DNA of 59,673 nucleotides from Nitrososphaerota archaeon. Its GTDB lineage: Archaea; Thermoproteota; Nitrososphaeria; Nitrososphaerales; Nitrosopumilaceae. The position numbers and the translations under genes were made by a program. The notes under the pieces were generated by a model. It worked only from the letters and a program-made list of their open reading frames with translations. It ran no database searches and was not told the DNA's origin. Each line of letters opens with the position of its first letter. The stretch's first letter is position 1. This document shows positions 8,144-17,748 of the stretch, piece by piece. The stretch spans positions 1 to 59,673 of the forward strand of contig JADFOW010000001.1 of NCBI GenBank assembly GCA_022562615.1, in the 5' to 3' direction.

Positions 8144-9364
8144 TTGGAATTTGATTTTATTACTCAGAATGCAATTATCTATGTGTTAATAGCTTGGGTT
8201 ATCATTTTTGTAACTGCAAAAGGTCTAAAATTACAAAAATACGGCGTTGAGATAAAGCCATACAGTCTTATTTACAAAAACAAACAAGTTAATTCAGTTC
8301 TCATTAAAATTCTAAGTAGAACAAGTAGAGGAATCAGGGTTTTTGCTGATGTAAGTGTAATTTCGGGTTTTATAATGATGGGTTATGCATTTTACTTTTT
8401 GCTAAATAATATATCAAACTTTTTTGTTGCACAAAATGAGTTTCAAGAATTAACAATACTTATTCCAGGAGTAACATTAACTTCTGCACCAGCTATTGCA
8501 TTCTTTTTACTATCAATACCAATTGTACTAGTTATGCATGAAGGAGCACATGGCATAGTAGCTGCATTAGAAAAAATAAAGATCAAGACAGGTGGATTTG
8601 CGATATTCATTGCTTTGTTTGCAGGATTTGTAGAACCAGATGAGGAAGATTTCAACAAGGCAAAAAAGATTTCAAAATTAAGAGTGATCGGAGCAGGTGC
8701 TACATCAAATGTAATGTTCGCAATTGTTTTAGGTGCTATTATGTTAACAAATCCAATTTTTGGAATGGTTTTAGAGGGCATTCCACTATTTGGAGAAATT
8801 ATTTCAAACACATTTTATGAATTACCTAATGGTGTTTTGATACTTGAAATCATAGAAAATTCGGGAGCAGAACAAGCTGGATTATTAGCAAATGACATTA
8901 TCACCTCAATAAATGGCATACCAATTTTGAGCCCGATAGATTTTCCCAGTCTAAGTCCGGGAGATACTGCACAGGTATCTGTACTAAGAGACGGACAAAA
9001 TTTAGATTATTTAATTGAAATTATGCCATCACCTGAAGATCCTGAAAGAGGATTAATAGGAATTATGAGAGACAGCTCATCTGCTTACAAACCTGTAATG
9101 AATTTCATTGACTGGACAAATGTGGATTTCAATGTGACAATGTTCTTGTTATGGTTATGGATGATTTCCTTTTTCATAGGTATAATCAACATGCTGCCAT
9201 TACCAATATTGGATGGTGGAAAATTCATTCATACCATCATTGACAAGAGGGTATCAGAAAAAGCAGTTAATGGAATAATGTGGGGAATCTATGGTCTTAC
9301 CTTTACGATATTTGGATTAAACATTGCATTATCATATATCAAAACTGGCTGGTTTACAATCTAG
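8144..9364 (+). CDS. Site-2 protease family (M50) membrane metalloprotease with PDZ domain
   Basis: This 406-residue membrane protein carries the zinc-binding HEGAH motif at 132-136 and the second S2P motif NMLPLPILDGG near 352-362. A PDZ-like region of about 235-300 lies between them (VLILEIIENSGAEQAGLLANDIITSING). Hydrophobic segments occur near 10-25, 70-90, 110-135, 180-205, 335-355 and 380-400. The family cuts transmembrane helices within the membrane, often in signalling. The start is a TTG at 8144; no better in-frame ATG precedes the first helix. The substrate is unknown. Confidence 0.9.
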   Translation: MEFDFITQNAIIYVLIAWVIIFVTAKGLKLQKYGVEIKPYSLIYKNKQVNSVLIKILSRTSRGIRVFADVSVISGFIMMGYAFYFLLNNISNFFVAQNEFQELTILIPGVTLTSAPAIAFFLLSIPIVLVMHEGAHGIVAALEKIKIKTGGFAIFIALFAGFVEPDEEDFNKAKKISKLRVIGAGATSNVMFAIVLGAIMLTNPIFGMVLEGIPLFGEIISNTFYELPNGVLILEIIENSGAEQAGLLANDIITSINGIPILSPIDFPSLSPGDTAQVSVLRDGQNLDYLIEIMPSPEDPERGLIGIMRDSSSAYKPVMNFIDWTNVDFNVTMFLLWLWMISFFIGIINMLPLPILDGGKFIHTIIDKRVSEKAVNGIMWGIYGLTFTIFGLNIALSYIKTGWFTI

Positions 9365-9408
9365 TAAATTCCTAACGAATAATTACTTAAAAATTTTAAG
9401 CGAGTTTA

Positions 9409-10323
9409 ATGAAATGTGATAGATGTGAAAACCAGATAGCATATACTCGAAAATATTCTGGAGAGAAATTATGTTCTGAATGTTTTTCAAATTCTATACT
9501 TCGAAAAACAGCTAAAACTATTTCAAAATATAAAATGATTCAGAATGACGAACTTGTAGCAGTTGCAGTTTCTGGTGGAAAAGATTCGCTTGCACTACTA
9601 AATATTATGAATAAAATGGCTGCAAATCATAACTTCAGAATTAAAGTAATCACAATAGATGAAGGAATACCAGGCTACAGAGACGAGGCATTAGGAATTG
9701 TAGAAAAATTTTGTAAAAATCTAAATGTCGATCTAAAGGTATATTCCTATAAAGAATTATTTGAATTGTCGTTAGATGAGGCCTTAGACTTGAGGGGAAA
9801 TGAAAAAATATCATCTTGTTCTATTTGTGGAACTTTACGGAGAAGAGCCATGGAATACGCAGCAAAAGATATTTGTGCAAATGTAATAGCTACGGGTCAT
9901 AATTTAGATGATACTTTACAGACTTTTATCATAAACATGTTATCTGGTGATACAAGTAAGGTTGGTTGGATGGATCCGGATACTTCTGGAAATTCTTTAA
10001 GAAAAATAAAGCCATTTTGTGAAATTTATGAATCAGAAATTGTATTTTATGCATTTACAAATGATATTCCTTTTCAATCAGAACCATGTCCACACATGAA
10101 TGAAGGGATTAGAACAGAAATTCGTGAGTTTCTAAATTCTTTAGAAAAACGACATAGTGGAATTAAAAATAATCTATATCAATCAATAATCAAGGTATCT
10201 CGAATTGTTAAAGGTTCAAATCAAAAACAGAAGATGATTTGTGAAAAGTGTGGAAGTGAATGCACTGGAACTACTTGTTCCGTCTGTAATATGGTTTTAA
10301 AACTAAAAGAAAACAAAACCTAA
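9409..10323 (+). CDS. ncsA: tRNA-thiolation ATPase of the NcsA/TtuA (Ncs6/CTU1) family
   Basis: This 304-residue enzyme has the adenylating PP-loop SGGKDS at 55-60, an N-terminal zinc-ribbon-like pair (CDRC at 3-6, CSEC at 22-25), a central CSICG motif near 141-145, and a C-terminal zinc ribbon (CEKCGSECTGTTC-x2-C). Members activate a uridine in tRNA for 2-thiolation, either at wobble U34 (Ncs6/NcsA) or at T54 (TtuA), using a thiocarboxylated ubiquitin-like sulfur donor. Which position is modified cannot be decided here. It follows the protease by 44 bases. Confidence 0.87.
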   Translation: MKCDRCENQIAYTRKYSGEKLCSECFSNSILRKTAKTISKYKMIQNDELVAVAVSGGKDSLALLNIMNKMAANHNFRIKVITIDEGIPGYRDEALGIVEKFCKNLNVDLKVYSYKELFELSLDEALDLRGNEKISSCSICGTLRRRAMEYAAKDICANVIATGHNLDDTLQTFIINMLSGDTSKVGWMDPDTSGNSLRKIKPFCEIYESEIVFYAFTNDIPFQSEPCPHMNEGIRTEIREFLNSLEKRHSGIKNNLYQSIIKVSRIVKGSNQKQKMICEKCGSECTGTTCSVCNMVLKLKENKT

Positions 10324-10326
10324 TGC

Positions 10327-10335
10327 AAATATAAC
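10327..10335 (+). promoter_or_regulatory. TATA-like element for SRP RNA
   Basis: AAATATAAC is centred about 25 bases upstream of the first base of the SRP RNA stem at 10356, the spacing expected for an archaeal promoter. It was identified by position and sequence only. Confidence 0.45.
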
Positions 10336-10355
10336 AATAACTTTGAAGAAAAAAT

Positions 10356-10671
10356 GGTAGTAGGGAGGATCAGGGTGCTAGCCGTGCCCTATTCTGAAAC
10401 CGGCTATATGCAGAGATCAGTAACTGTTGGGTAAATCTCTAGATAAGTAATTCCCGCTTGGTGTGCGGAAATGAAATCACGCCGAGGCGGGTGGTTGCAG
10501 GTCTAGAATTATCCGAAGGGATAACTTCTAAGACCGAACCATCGAAAGGGATGAGGTCCGGGAGGGAGCAATCCTAAGATGGAGCATCCACGCTTCCTCG
10601 TCAACGTGGCGGATCTTGTATGCCTTGAAATGGGGTTATTCGTCTAGACTGGAGCCAGCAGATCTGCTACC
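10356..10671 (+). ncRNA. Signal recognition particle RNA (7S RNA)
   Basis: This non-coding region is GC-richer than its surroundings. It is closed by a terminal stem (5' GGTAG with 3' CTACC), has archaeal helix-1 pairing near the ends, and contains the universally conserved SRP54-binding helix-8 core (AGGTCCGGGAGGGAGCA near 10553-10569). GGGTGCTAGCCGTGCCC near the 5' end fits the Alu-domain loops. At about 316 bases it has the usual archaeal length. It is the scaffold for SRP19 and SRP54 and directs membrane and secreted proteins to the translocon. The ends are set from the stem and could be off by a few bases. Confidence 0.93.
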
Positions 10672-10687
10672 ATTAATTTTATCATTC

Positions 10688-10738
10688 GTTTTGTATTAAA
10701 TTCAAAATCAAAAATAAAGTTATTTGTTAATACAAAAC
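10688..10738. terminator. 12-bp perfect inverted repeat between convergent SRP RNA and acylphosphatase genes
   Basis: GTTTTGTATTAA at 10688-10699 is repeated in inverted orientation as TTAATACAAAAC at 10727-10738, with a 27-base AT-rich loop. It sits where the SRP RNA and the convergent acylphosphatase gene end, and the second arm includes the acylphosphatase stop codon. A bidirectional termination or 3'-end processing role is inferred. The hairpin is AT-rich and modest in stability. Confidence 0.4.
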
Positions 10739-11008
10739 ATCAAACTTTGAAAATTCATTTGAAAACTTTTCATTTCTAATTTCTATATCTTCAACTCTAG
10801 CATTAGCTGGTCCACCATGACACCATTCAACTAAATTATTTACATTCTCTTCATCACCCTCAAGAATAGCTTCTACACGTCCATCAGTAAGATTTTTTAC
10901 ACATCCGAAGACATTCTTTTGTTTAGCTTTTACTTTTAGAGCTTGTCGAAAAAATACACCTTGTACTTTTCCTTTAATAAGAACTCTAACTCTTTGCTCA
11001 GCCATCAA
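10727..11008 (-). CDS. acyP: Acylphosphatase
   Basis: A 93-residue (or 92, from the second Met) protein with the acylphosphatase signature near the N-terminus: GKVQGVFFRQALKVKA, which holds the catalytic Arg (FFRQ), and a later GRVEAILEGDEENV with the downstream substrate Asn region (KNLTDGRVEA). The enzyme hydrolyses carboxyl-phosphate bonds of small acyl phosphates. The gene is 55 bases downstream of rpl2 on the same strand and may be read from it. Its 3' end enters the inverted repeat shared with the SRP RNA. Confidence 0.93.
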   Translation of the reverse strand: MMAEQRVRVLIKGKVQGVFFRQALKVKAKQKNVFGCVKNLTDGRVEAILEGDEENVNNLVEWCHGGPANARVEDIEIRNEKFSNEFSKFDVLY

Positions 11009-11063
11009 GAATTTTGAATTATCTAGTCATTAATCAGTTTTGGGTTTTGCATGAACACATAAC

Positions 11064-11798
11064 TTACCTTCTTTCTTTAATTCTAGCTCGACCAGTTTTT
11101 CTTGCAGCAATACTTCCCACTTTTGCACCTGGTGGCGCATTACGAGAAACTGTAGAACTCTGTCCAACATGTTGATGTCTACCACCACCATGTGGATGAA
11201 CATATGCTGCTTGTGCCACACCTCTTACAATTGGATACTTTAGTCCTTTTGCTCGAAAACTACGCCACTTGTTACCTGCTAACATAAAGGGTCTATCAGT
11301 AGAACCCCCTCCAGCAAGGGTACCAATCATTGCTCGATTTTTGGGGTTGAGAGTAATGAATTTTCCGGAAGGAAGTTTTAATGTTACCCCCTCTTCACCG
11401 TGAGAGAAAATGGTGGCATCGGTTCCAGCAGATTTTACAATAGCACCACCATCACCAAAATGCCTTTCAACATTACAAACAGTAGTTCCATCAGGAATAT
11501 TCTGGATACTGATAACATTTCCCTGTTCAAGGTTAGATTTTAAGCCAAAATTCCAAGTTGTTCCTACTTTTGTTCCAAGTATTGCAGGGACGAAAGAAAC
11601 AGAACCATCTTCAAATCTCACTTTGGCTAGTGGAGCCTCTCTACCACGCTCATGAACTAAGTCGATTATTTCACCTGCATGTTGTTCAGATAATGAAAAA
11701 CGTGGATACTTTGCTTTATGTCCTACTTTACCAGTTGAAGTTGACCTAAATTGATGTCCTCCGCGGCCACGTCTTCTTACTAATGGTCTTTTGCCCAA
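11064..11798 (-). CDS. rpl2: Ribosomal protein uL2 (L2)
   Basis: A 244-residue large-subunit protein that binds 23S rRNA near the peptidyl-transferase centre. The hallmarks GGRHQHVGQ near the C-terminus and GEIIDLVHE-x-GREAPLAKV are present. The open frame extends upstream to a GTG at 11867, but that codon lies within about ten bases of the TATA element at 11871-11882, so it cannot be transcribed from that promoter. TTG 11796-11798 gives MGKRPLVRRRGRGG, which matches the usual archaeal uL2 N-terminus, and is preferred. The gene stands alone here instead of within the S10 ribosomal operon. Confidence 0.93.
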   Translation of the reverse strand: MGKRPLVRRRGRGGHQFRSTSTGKVGHKAKYPRFSLSEQHAGEIIDLVHERGREAPLAKVRFEDGSVSFVPAILGTKVGTTWNFGLKSNLEQGNVISIQNIPDGTTVCNVERHFGDGGAIVKSAGTDATIFSHGEEGVTLKLPSGKFITLNPKNRAMIGTLAGGGSTDRPFMLAGNKWRSFRAKGLKYPIVRGVAQAAYVHPHGGGRHQHVGQSSTVSRNAPPGAKVGSIAARKTGRARIKERR

Positions 11799-11870
11799 GT
11801 AGATCGTTCCCTTTTTACTGGAAATTTTAAGCTTGTGATTGTTTAATGTTTTCAATTTAGATACCACAAA

Positions 11871-11882
11871 GGTATAAAAATT
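11871..11882. promoter_or_regulatory. TATA element serving divergent cdc48 and rpl2
   Basis: TATAAAAA at 11873-11880 is 26-29 bases upstream of the cdc48 ATG, which implies a leaderless cdc48 mRNA. Read on the minus strand the same block is TTTTTATA, which would start rpl2 transcription near 11850 and give a leader of about 50 bases before the TTG start. Shared use is inferred from spacing. Confidence 0.5.
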
Positions 11883-11901
11883 AGGCGACTAAATTTCCAA
11901 T

Positions 11902-14088
11902 ATGAGTCAAAATGCCCTTTCTTTGAAAGTACTAGAAGCTTATACACGAGATGTTGGTCGTGGAGTCGCAAGAATTGATTATGACTCTATGGATACACTT
12001 GGGGCATCAACTGGTGATGTTATTGAAATTAAAGGTAAAAGAAGAACTGTAGCAAAATGTCTTCCACTTTATCCCTCAGATGAAGGAAAGGGAATTATTA
12101 GAATTGATGGTTTAGGTCGGAATAATTCAGGAATTGCAATAGGCGATACTATTACTGTAAGAAAAATCAAAGCAGTTGCTGCTGAAAAAGTTGTGGTAGC
12201 CCCACTTGAAGCAATTCCTCCAATTGATGAACGATATCTAGCAGATGCATTAGAAAGCGTTCCTTTAATCAAGGGCGATAATGTGATGGTTCCATATTTT
12301 GGTGGACGTCTAACTTTTCAAGTTATTGGCGTTACGCCCGCAGCTGATGCAGTATTGATTACTCAAAAGACCGTATTCCATATCGCAGAAAAGGGAGAAA
12401 CATTACGAGGAGTTCCACAAGTAACCTATGAAGATATTGGTGGAATTGGAGATGAAATTAAAAAAGTCAGAGAAATGATAGAGTTGCCATTAAGACATCC
12501 TGAAATATTTGAAAAGTTAGGAATCGAAGCCCCAAAAGGTGTTTTGTTATTTGGCCCTCCTGGAACTGGAAAAACTTTACTTGCAAAGGCCGTCGCAAAT
12601 GAGAGTCAAGCTCATTTTATTAGCATATCAGGTCCTGAAATTATGAGTAAGTTTTACGGTGAAAGTGAAGCTAGATTACGTGAAATTTTCAAGGAAGCTA
12701 GAGAAAAATCACCTTCTATAATTTTTATAGATGAAATAGATTCCATTGCACCAAAAAGAGAAGAAGTGACTGGGGAAGTGGAAAGAAGGGTTGTTTCACA
12801 GATGTTGTCCTTAATGGATGGTTTAGAGTCCAGAGGTAAAGTAATTGTAATAGCTGCCACAAATAGGCCAAACGCCATTGATCCTGCTCTAAGAAGACCA
12901 GGAAGATTTGACAGAGAAATTGAAATCAAAGTTCCAGACAAAAAAGGAAGAAAGGACATTCTTTTAATTCACAGCAGAAACATGCCACTAACTGAAGAGG
13001 TTGACATTGACAAAATTGCTTCTGTAAGCCATGGTTATGTTGGAGCAGATTTAGAATACCTTTGTAAAGAAGCTGCAATGAAATGTTTGAGAAGATTACT
13101 CCCTGAAATAAGTTTGGAGGAGGAAAAGGTATCTTCAGAAACTCTTGATAAACTTATTGTAAACCAAGAAGATTTCCAAAAAGCTTTGATTGAAGTTACT
13201 CCATCTGGAATGAGAGAAGTTTTCATTGAAAATCCAGATGTTCATTGGGATCAAGTTGGAGGATTAGAAGATGTAAAACGAGAGCTCCAAGAAGCCGTTG
13301 AGTGGCCAATGAAGTATCCTGCACTTTACGAAAAATTAGGACATAAAATGCCAAGGGGAATTTTGCTTCACGGTCCTAGTGGTACAGGAAAAACACTTTT
13401 AGCTAAAGCAGTTGCCACAGAAAGTGAGGCAAATTTTGTTTCTGTGAGAGGTCCTGAACTATTATCAAAATGGGTTGGAGAATCTGAACGAGGAATAAGA
13501 GAAATTTTTAGAAGAGCAAGACAAGCATCACCATGTGTAATATTCTTTGATGAAATTGATTCAATTGCGCCCGTTAGAGGTGCAGGTGGCGAAACGGCTG
13601 TTACTGAAAGAGTTGTTAGTCAATTACTAACTGAATTAGATGGTATGGAAAATATGCATGGAGTAGTGGTTTTAGCGGCTACTAACAGAGCAGATATGAT
13701 TGATCCTGCGCTACTCAGACCAGGAAGATTTGATAAAATTATTCAAATTCCACTTCCAGATAAAGAAAGTAGGAAGAAGATTATCCAACTTGGTGCAGAA
13801 GGAATCCCAACTATCGATGAAATTAGCGACCCACAACATATTGATTATGATAAGCTTGCAGAATTAACAGATAGATTAAGTGGTGCAGATGTTGCAGCAA
13901 TTTCCAACACTGCTGTTTCATTAGTCATCCATGAATTTTTAGATAAAAATCCAGACCTTAAGGCAGTTGATAAGAACTCGGAGAATGCCAAGGTTGGAAT
14001 GAAACATTTTGAGGAAGCAGTAAAGAAAGTGAAGGATCAAAAAGACCTCAAGCTGGGCGAAAAACTAGTGGCTTCCTATTATAGGTAG
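11902..14088 (+). CDS. cdc48: CDC48/VAT family double AAA+ ATPase
   Basis: This 728-residue unfoldase has the full p97/VAT plan: an N-domain (1-180) with a double-psi barrel, a D1 ring with Walker A GPPGTGKT at 218-225 and Walker [10 protein letters not shown] near 273-281, and a D2 ring with Walker A GPSGTGKT near 493-500, where the usual Pro is Ser, and Walker [10 protein letters not shown]. Arginine-finger and sensor motifs ([20 protein letters not shown]) are present in both. The C-terminus ends YYR, compatible with the HbYX motif that docks ATPases on the 20S proteasome. It is divergent from rpl2 with a leaderless start. Confidence 0.96.
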   Translation: MSQNALSLKVLEAYTRDVGRGVARIDYDSMDTLGASTGDVIEIKGKRRTVAKCLPLYPSDEGKGIIRIDGLGRNNSGIAIGDTITVRKIKAVAAEKVVVAPLEAIPPIDERYLADALESVPLIKGDNVMVPYFGGRLTFQVIGVTPAADAVLITQKTVFHIAEKGETLRGVPQVTYEDIGGIGDEIKKVREMIELPLRHPEIFEKLGIEAPKGVLLFGPPGTGKTLLAKAVANESQAHFISISGPEIMSKFYGESEARLREIFKEAREKSPSIIFIDEIDSIAPKREEVTGEVERRVVSQMLSLMDGLESRGKVIVIAATNRPNAIDPALRRPGRFDREIEIKVPDKKGRKDILLIHSRNMPLTEEVDIDKIASVSHGYVGADLEYLCKEAAMKCLRRLLPEISLEEEKVSSETLDKLIVNQEDFQKALIEVTPSGMREVFIENPDVHWDQVGGLEDVKRELQEAVEWPMKYPALYEKLGHKMPRGILLHGPSGTGKTLLAKAVATESEANFVSVRGPELLSKWVGESERGIREIFRRARQASPCVIFFDEIDSIAPVRGAGGETAVTERVVSQLLTELDGMENMHGVVVLAATNRADMIDPALLRPGRFDKIIQIPLPDKESRKKIIQLGAEGIPTIDEISDPQHIDYDKLAELTDRLSGADVAAISNTAVSLVIHEFLDKNPDLKAVDKNSENAKVGMKHFEEAVKKVKDQKDLKLGEKLVASYYR

Positions 14089-14122
14089 TTTTTATTAATT
14101 AGACAAAACGTAATTCTCGTAA

Positions 14123-15412
14123 ATGCCTGAATATACCGGATACGTTGGAAGGTCATTGGAGTTTCTAAAATCAAATGATATTGCAGTTGGTGATACAGTC
14201 AAATTAGTAGGAGACCTAACCTATTCTGGAATAATTATGCCCAGATATGAGCATAGTGATGATAAACACATTGTTCTCAAATTGAGTAGTGGATATAATG
14301 TTGGACTAGAGATAGACAAACTTGAAAAAATCGAAAAATTATTTACGTCTGGAAAAAGTATAGATACATTCCAAAAATTAGAAGAAAATCCTTCTTTGCC
14401 CAAAGTTCTGCTTTTATCTACAGGTGGAACAATTGCCAGTAAAGTTGATTATAGAACAGGGGCTGTTACTCCAATTTTAACTGCTGAAGAATTAAATTTG
14501 TCTGTACCTGAACTTGCCAAAATTGCTAATATAGATACCGAAGTCATATTTTCCGAATATTCGGAAAATATTGTACCAGATCATTGGCTACAAATTGCAA
14601 AAAAACTAATTGAATATTCAAATTCGGATTATTCCGGGATTATTATTGCACATGGAACAGATACAATGCACTACACATCATCATTTCTTTCCTTTGCATT
14701 AGCAGGATATCCTATTCCCATTGTGCTTGTTGGTTCTCAAAGATCCTCAGATCGTGCTTCTTCCGATGCTGCTCTTAATCTTATTGGGGCAACAAAATTT
14801 CTTGTGGAATGTAAAACTAATGGGGTTTATGTTATAATGCATCATAATGAAAGTGATGAAACTATTGCATGTCATTTTGGTACAAGGGTAAGAAAAAATC
14901 ATACAAGTAAAAGAAGCGCGTTTCAAACAATTGGAGGTGACCCGGCATATATTATCATCAACAATAAAATTCAGAGAAACGTTAAAGATGATTTTTTTAA
15001 AGTAAAAGAATTCAAACCTAAAATTAATCTGGATACAAAAGTGGCTTTAGTAAAATATCATCCAGGATATGACCCAAGGCTTTTGGACAAAATTATTGAC
15101 ATGGGTTTTAAGGCAATAATCTTCGAAGGAACTGGGCTTGGGCATATTGGAAAAACTATGTACGATTGTGTAAAAAAAGCGCACGGGAAAAACATTTTCC
15201 TAGGAATGACTTCGCAGTGTATTGATGGTAGAATAGGTATGACTGTATATGAAAGTGGACGAGATTTGCTTGATTTAGGAATAATCCCATTGGAGAATAT
15301 GATACCTGAAGTAGCTTTGGTTAAAGCAATGTGGGCATTAGGTAATTCACAGAATAATGAAGAAATAAAGAAAATTATGCTTGAAAATATTGCCTCTGAG
15401 ATGTCGTACTAA
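14123..15412 (+). CDS. gatD: Glu-tRNA(Gln) amidotransferase subunit D
   Basis: This 429-residue protein has a small N-terminal beta domain (about 1-80) and an asparaginase-like domain with the catalytic Thr motifs LLSTGGTIAS (about 97-106) and AHGTDTMHYTSSF (about 173-185), then QRSSDRASSDAALNL. It supplies ammonia from glutamine for conversion of Glu-tRNA(Gln) to Gln-tRNA(Gln), working only with GatE. The gatE gene follows 44 bases on. Archaea use GatDE for Gln, so this pair is core metabolism. Confidence 0.95.
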   Translation: MPEYTGYVGRSLEFLKSNDIAVGDTVKLVGDLTYSGIIMPRYEHSDDKHIVLKLSSGYNVGLEIDKLEKIEKLFTSGKSIDTFQKLEENPSLPKVLLLSTGGTIASKVDYRTGAVTPILTAEELNLSVPELAKIANIDTEVIFSEYSENIVPDHWLQIAKKLIEYSNSDYSGIIIAHGTDTMHYTSSFLSFALAGYPIPIVLVGSQRSSDRASSDAALNLIGATKFLVECKTNGVYVIMHHNESDETIACHFGTRVRKNHTSKRSAFQTIGGDPAYIIINNKIQRNVKDDFFKVKEFKPKINLDTKVALVKYHPGYDPRLLDKIIDMGFKAIIFEGTGLGHIGKTMYDCVKKAHGKNIFLGMTSQCIDGRIGMTVYESGRDLLDLGIIPLENMIPEVALVKAMWALGNSQNNEEIKKIMLENIASEMSY

Positions 15413-15456
15413 AAAAATGAGTGTGAAAAGAATCGTCTGAATTTTCAATTGAAAAT

Positions 15457-17337
15457 GTGGGGTTAAAAGTTGGATTGGAAATTCATCAGCAGCTAGATAC
15501 CAACAAAAAACTATTTTGTAATTGTACACCAATAGAATCAGATGAATATACTAAAAAATTTCAAAGAAATTTCCGAGCTGTAAAAAGTGAATTAGGAGAA
15601 TATGATCCTGCCTCATTATTTGAAAAATCAAAGTCTAAAACAATAATGTATTATGTAAATCCTCAAAGTAGTTGTCTAGTAGAACAAGATGAGGAACCAC
15701 CACATAATTTAGATAAAGATGCAAAAGAAATTGCTCTGGTTATTGCTTGTTCTCTAAAATCAAATATTTTTAGTGAAATTTATCCGATGAGAAAAACAGT
15801 AATTGATGGGTCAAACACCACAGGTTTTCAGCGAACTATGTTAATTTCACAAGGAGGATATATCGATGTTGACGGTGAGAAAATTGGTGTACAATCAATT
15901 TGTCTAGAAGAAGATTCTGCAAAGCTCCTTGGAGACAAGGGATCGATAAGGGAATATAGTCTTGATCGCCTTGGAATACCACTTGTTGAGATTGCACTAG
16001 ATCCGGTTGAAGCCAAGCCATCAAAAATTAAAAAAATTGCATTGTCTCTTGGCAAGCTCCTAAGGAGTACAAAAAAAGTCACAAGAGGTATTGGTTCAAT
16101 AAGACAAGATGTTAATGTATCCGTAAAAAATGGCGGAGCAGTAGTTGAGATAAAAGGAGTACAACAACTAGGTCAATTAGAAAAGATAGTAGAGTTTGAG
16201 GCTAAAAGGCAGCATGGAATGGTCAAAATTGCTGAAAAATTACAAAATTCTAATTTTGACGGAATTTCAAGGGACCATATTTTCGAGATAACAGATGATT
16301 GGAAAAATTGTCAATCAAAAATAATTCAAAAAGCAATAAGAGATAATTCTTTAATCAAGGCAATAAAAATACCAAATTTTGCAGGAATGTTTGAATATTC
16401 TCCATATGACGGAATTAGATTAGGAAAAGAAATTGGCCAATTGGTAAAATTTTATGGAATTGGAGGAGTTTTTCATTCAGATGAATTGCCAAATTACGGT
16501 ATAGAAGAAAGCGACCTTTCTATTGTAAGGAATATTTTGAGTATTAATGAAAAGGATGCTTTTTTGATAATTGCAGCACCTTCATCAAAAATAGATTTCG
16601 CAATTGAATCAATAAGAATAAGAATTAATCATGCGATTAAGGGAGTTCCAGCAGAAACTAGACTAGCCACTTCAAATGGTGAAACAGTGTTTCTTAGACC
16701 ACGTCCTGGAGCTTCGAGAATGTATCCTGAAACTGATATTCCACTTATTCTTGTAACAAAAAATGAATTTGAAACTGCAGAAAATAATGTTCCCAAGCCT
16801 TGGGATGAATCACTTGCTGAACTACAAAGAAAATATGGTTTGAATGTTCAGCTTGCCGAACAAATTTTTGATTCCAAGTATATTGACTTGTTTGAAAAAA
16901 TTATAGAGAAAACTAAAGTTAATCCAACTTTTATTGCGTCAGTACTTTGTTCTTCAATAACCAATTTAGAAAGAAGTGGTTTAAATTCATATTTACTAAA
17001 AAATGAGGAGATTTCAAAATCATTTGAATATTTGGAAAGCGGAAAAATAACCAAAGAATCTATTGAAATAATTTTTGAAAATATAATGGCTGGCAAATCA
17101 AGGACTGTTGAAGAATCCATGAAAAATACTTCAATTGAGACCCTTGATGATTTCAAATTGGAGAAAATCATTGAAAAGATAATCAATGATAATAAAGAAA
17201 TTATTCAAAAACAAAAAGAAAGAGCGGTTGGTCCTTTAATGGGAATTGCTATGAAGGACTTGAGAGGAAAGGCTTCAGGAGAGATGATAAATAATCTTCT
17301 TTTGAAGAAGATTAGGAAAATCTTAGAAAATGAGTAA
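15457..17337 (+). CDS. gatE: Glu-tRNA(Gln) amidotransferase subunit E
   Basis: This 626-residue kinase/transamidase subunit starts near its conserved GLKVGLEIHQQLDT motif and contains LVEIALDPVEAKPS, IGSIRQDVNVS and a GVPAETRLATSNGETVFLRPRPGASRMYPETDIP stretch, which lies in the AspRS-like insertion typical of GatE. A YqeY-like tail follows from about 460. It phosphorylates Glu-tRNA(Gln) and amidates it with ammonia from GatD. The chosen start is GTG 15457; homologues often have a few more residues, and an ATT at 15448 is the only other in-frame option. Its stop is close to the convergent tRNA-Leu. Confidence 0.95.
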   Translation: MGLKVGLEIHQQLDTNKKLFCNCTPIESDEYTKKFQRNFRAVKSELGEYDPASLFEKSKSKTIMYYVNPQSSCLVEQDEEPPHNLDKDAKEIALVIACSLKSNIFSEIYPMRKTVIDGSNTTGFQRTMLISQGGYIDVDGEKIGVQSICLEEDSAKLLGDKGSIREYSLDRLGIPLVEIALDPVEAKPSKIKKIALSLGKLLRSTKKVTRGIGSIRQDVNVSVKNGGAVVEIKGVQQLGQLEKIVEFEAKRQHGMVKIAEKLQNSNFDGISRDHIFEITDDWKNCQSKIIQKAIRDNSLIKAIKIPNFAGMFEYSPYDGIRLGKEIGQLVKFYGIGGVFHSDELPNYGIEESDLSIVRNILSINEKDAFLIIAAPSSKIDFAIESIRIRINHAIKGVPAETRLATSNGETVFLRPRPGASRMYPETDIPLILVTKNEFETAENNVPKPWDESLAELQRKYGLNVQLAEQIFDSKYIDLFEKIIEKTKVNPTFIASVLCSSITNLERSGLNSYLLKNEEISKSFEYLESGKITKESIEIIFENIMAGKSRTVEESMKNTSIETLDDFKLEKIIEKIINDNKEIIQKQKERAVGPLMGIAMKDLRGKASGEMINNLLLKKIRKILENE

Positions 17338-17348
17338 TGATATTTGTA

Positions 17349-17433
17349 TGCGGGAAGTGGGATTTGAACCCACGAACTCCTAGAAGATAAGGATCTGAAC
17401 CTTACACCGTTGGCCAGGCTGGGTGATTCCCGC
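17349..17433 (-). tRNA. tRNA-Leu (anticodon CAG)
   Basis: Read on the minus strand the cloverleaf begins GCGGGAA and pairs with TTCCCGC, followed by discriminator A. The anticodon stem TAAGG/CCTTA holds the loop TTCAGAT, giving anticodon CAG. A long variable arm (TCTTCTAGGAGTTC) confirms a class II tRNA, and the T-arm GTGGG-TTCAAAT-CCCAC is perfect. No CCA is encoded and no intron is seen. It decodes CUG. Confidence 0.96.
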
Positions 17434-17511
17434 AGTTTAAAACTTGAAAATCTAGAATAAGTTTCTTTATTACCTGGCTTTTTAAAATGTGTTTCAATAA
17501 CTTGTGATAAA

Positions 17512-17676
17512 ATGAAATTCAAAGAAATTTATTGTTTCAACTGCAAAAAAATGCTAGGTCGATATAATACAAAATACTATGATAATGAAAAGATTAAAGA
17601 GATATTGAAATCTTTCCACTCATTACATGTAAGGAAAGGTCATCAAGTAATAATTAGAGATTTTATCAAAAAATAA
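17512..17676 (+). CDS. Small basic protein, 54 residues
   Basis: A short frame from ATG 17512 to TAA 17674-17676 encodes MKFKEIYCFN... with a single YCFNCKK pair at 8-12, then a region (YYDNEKIKEILKSFHSLHVRKGHQV) that reads as a short amphipathic helix plus strand. A zinc hook or an RNA-binding mini-domain is possible, but no family is recognised. It stands alone between tRNA-Leu and dnaJ, convergent with dnaJ. Support comes from plausible composition and its fit in an otherwise empty gap. Confidence 0.5.
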   Translation: MKFKEIYCFNCKKMLGRYNTKYYDNEKIKEILKSFHSLHVRKGHQVIIRDFIKK

Positions 17677-17748
17677 ACCTGGCCGAATTTCCGAATTCAG
17701 TTGATTAACAGCATCAATATCTAATACAATCTTTAATTTAATTTCTAA

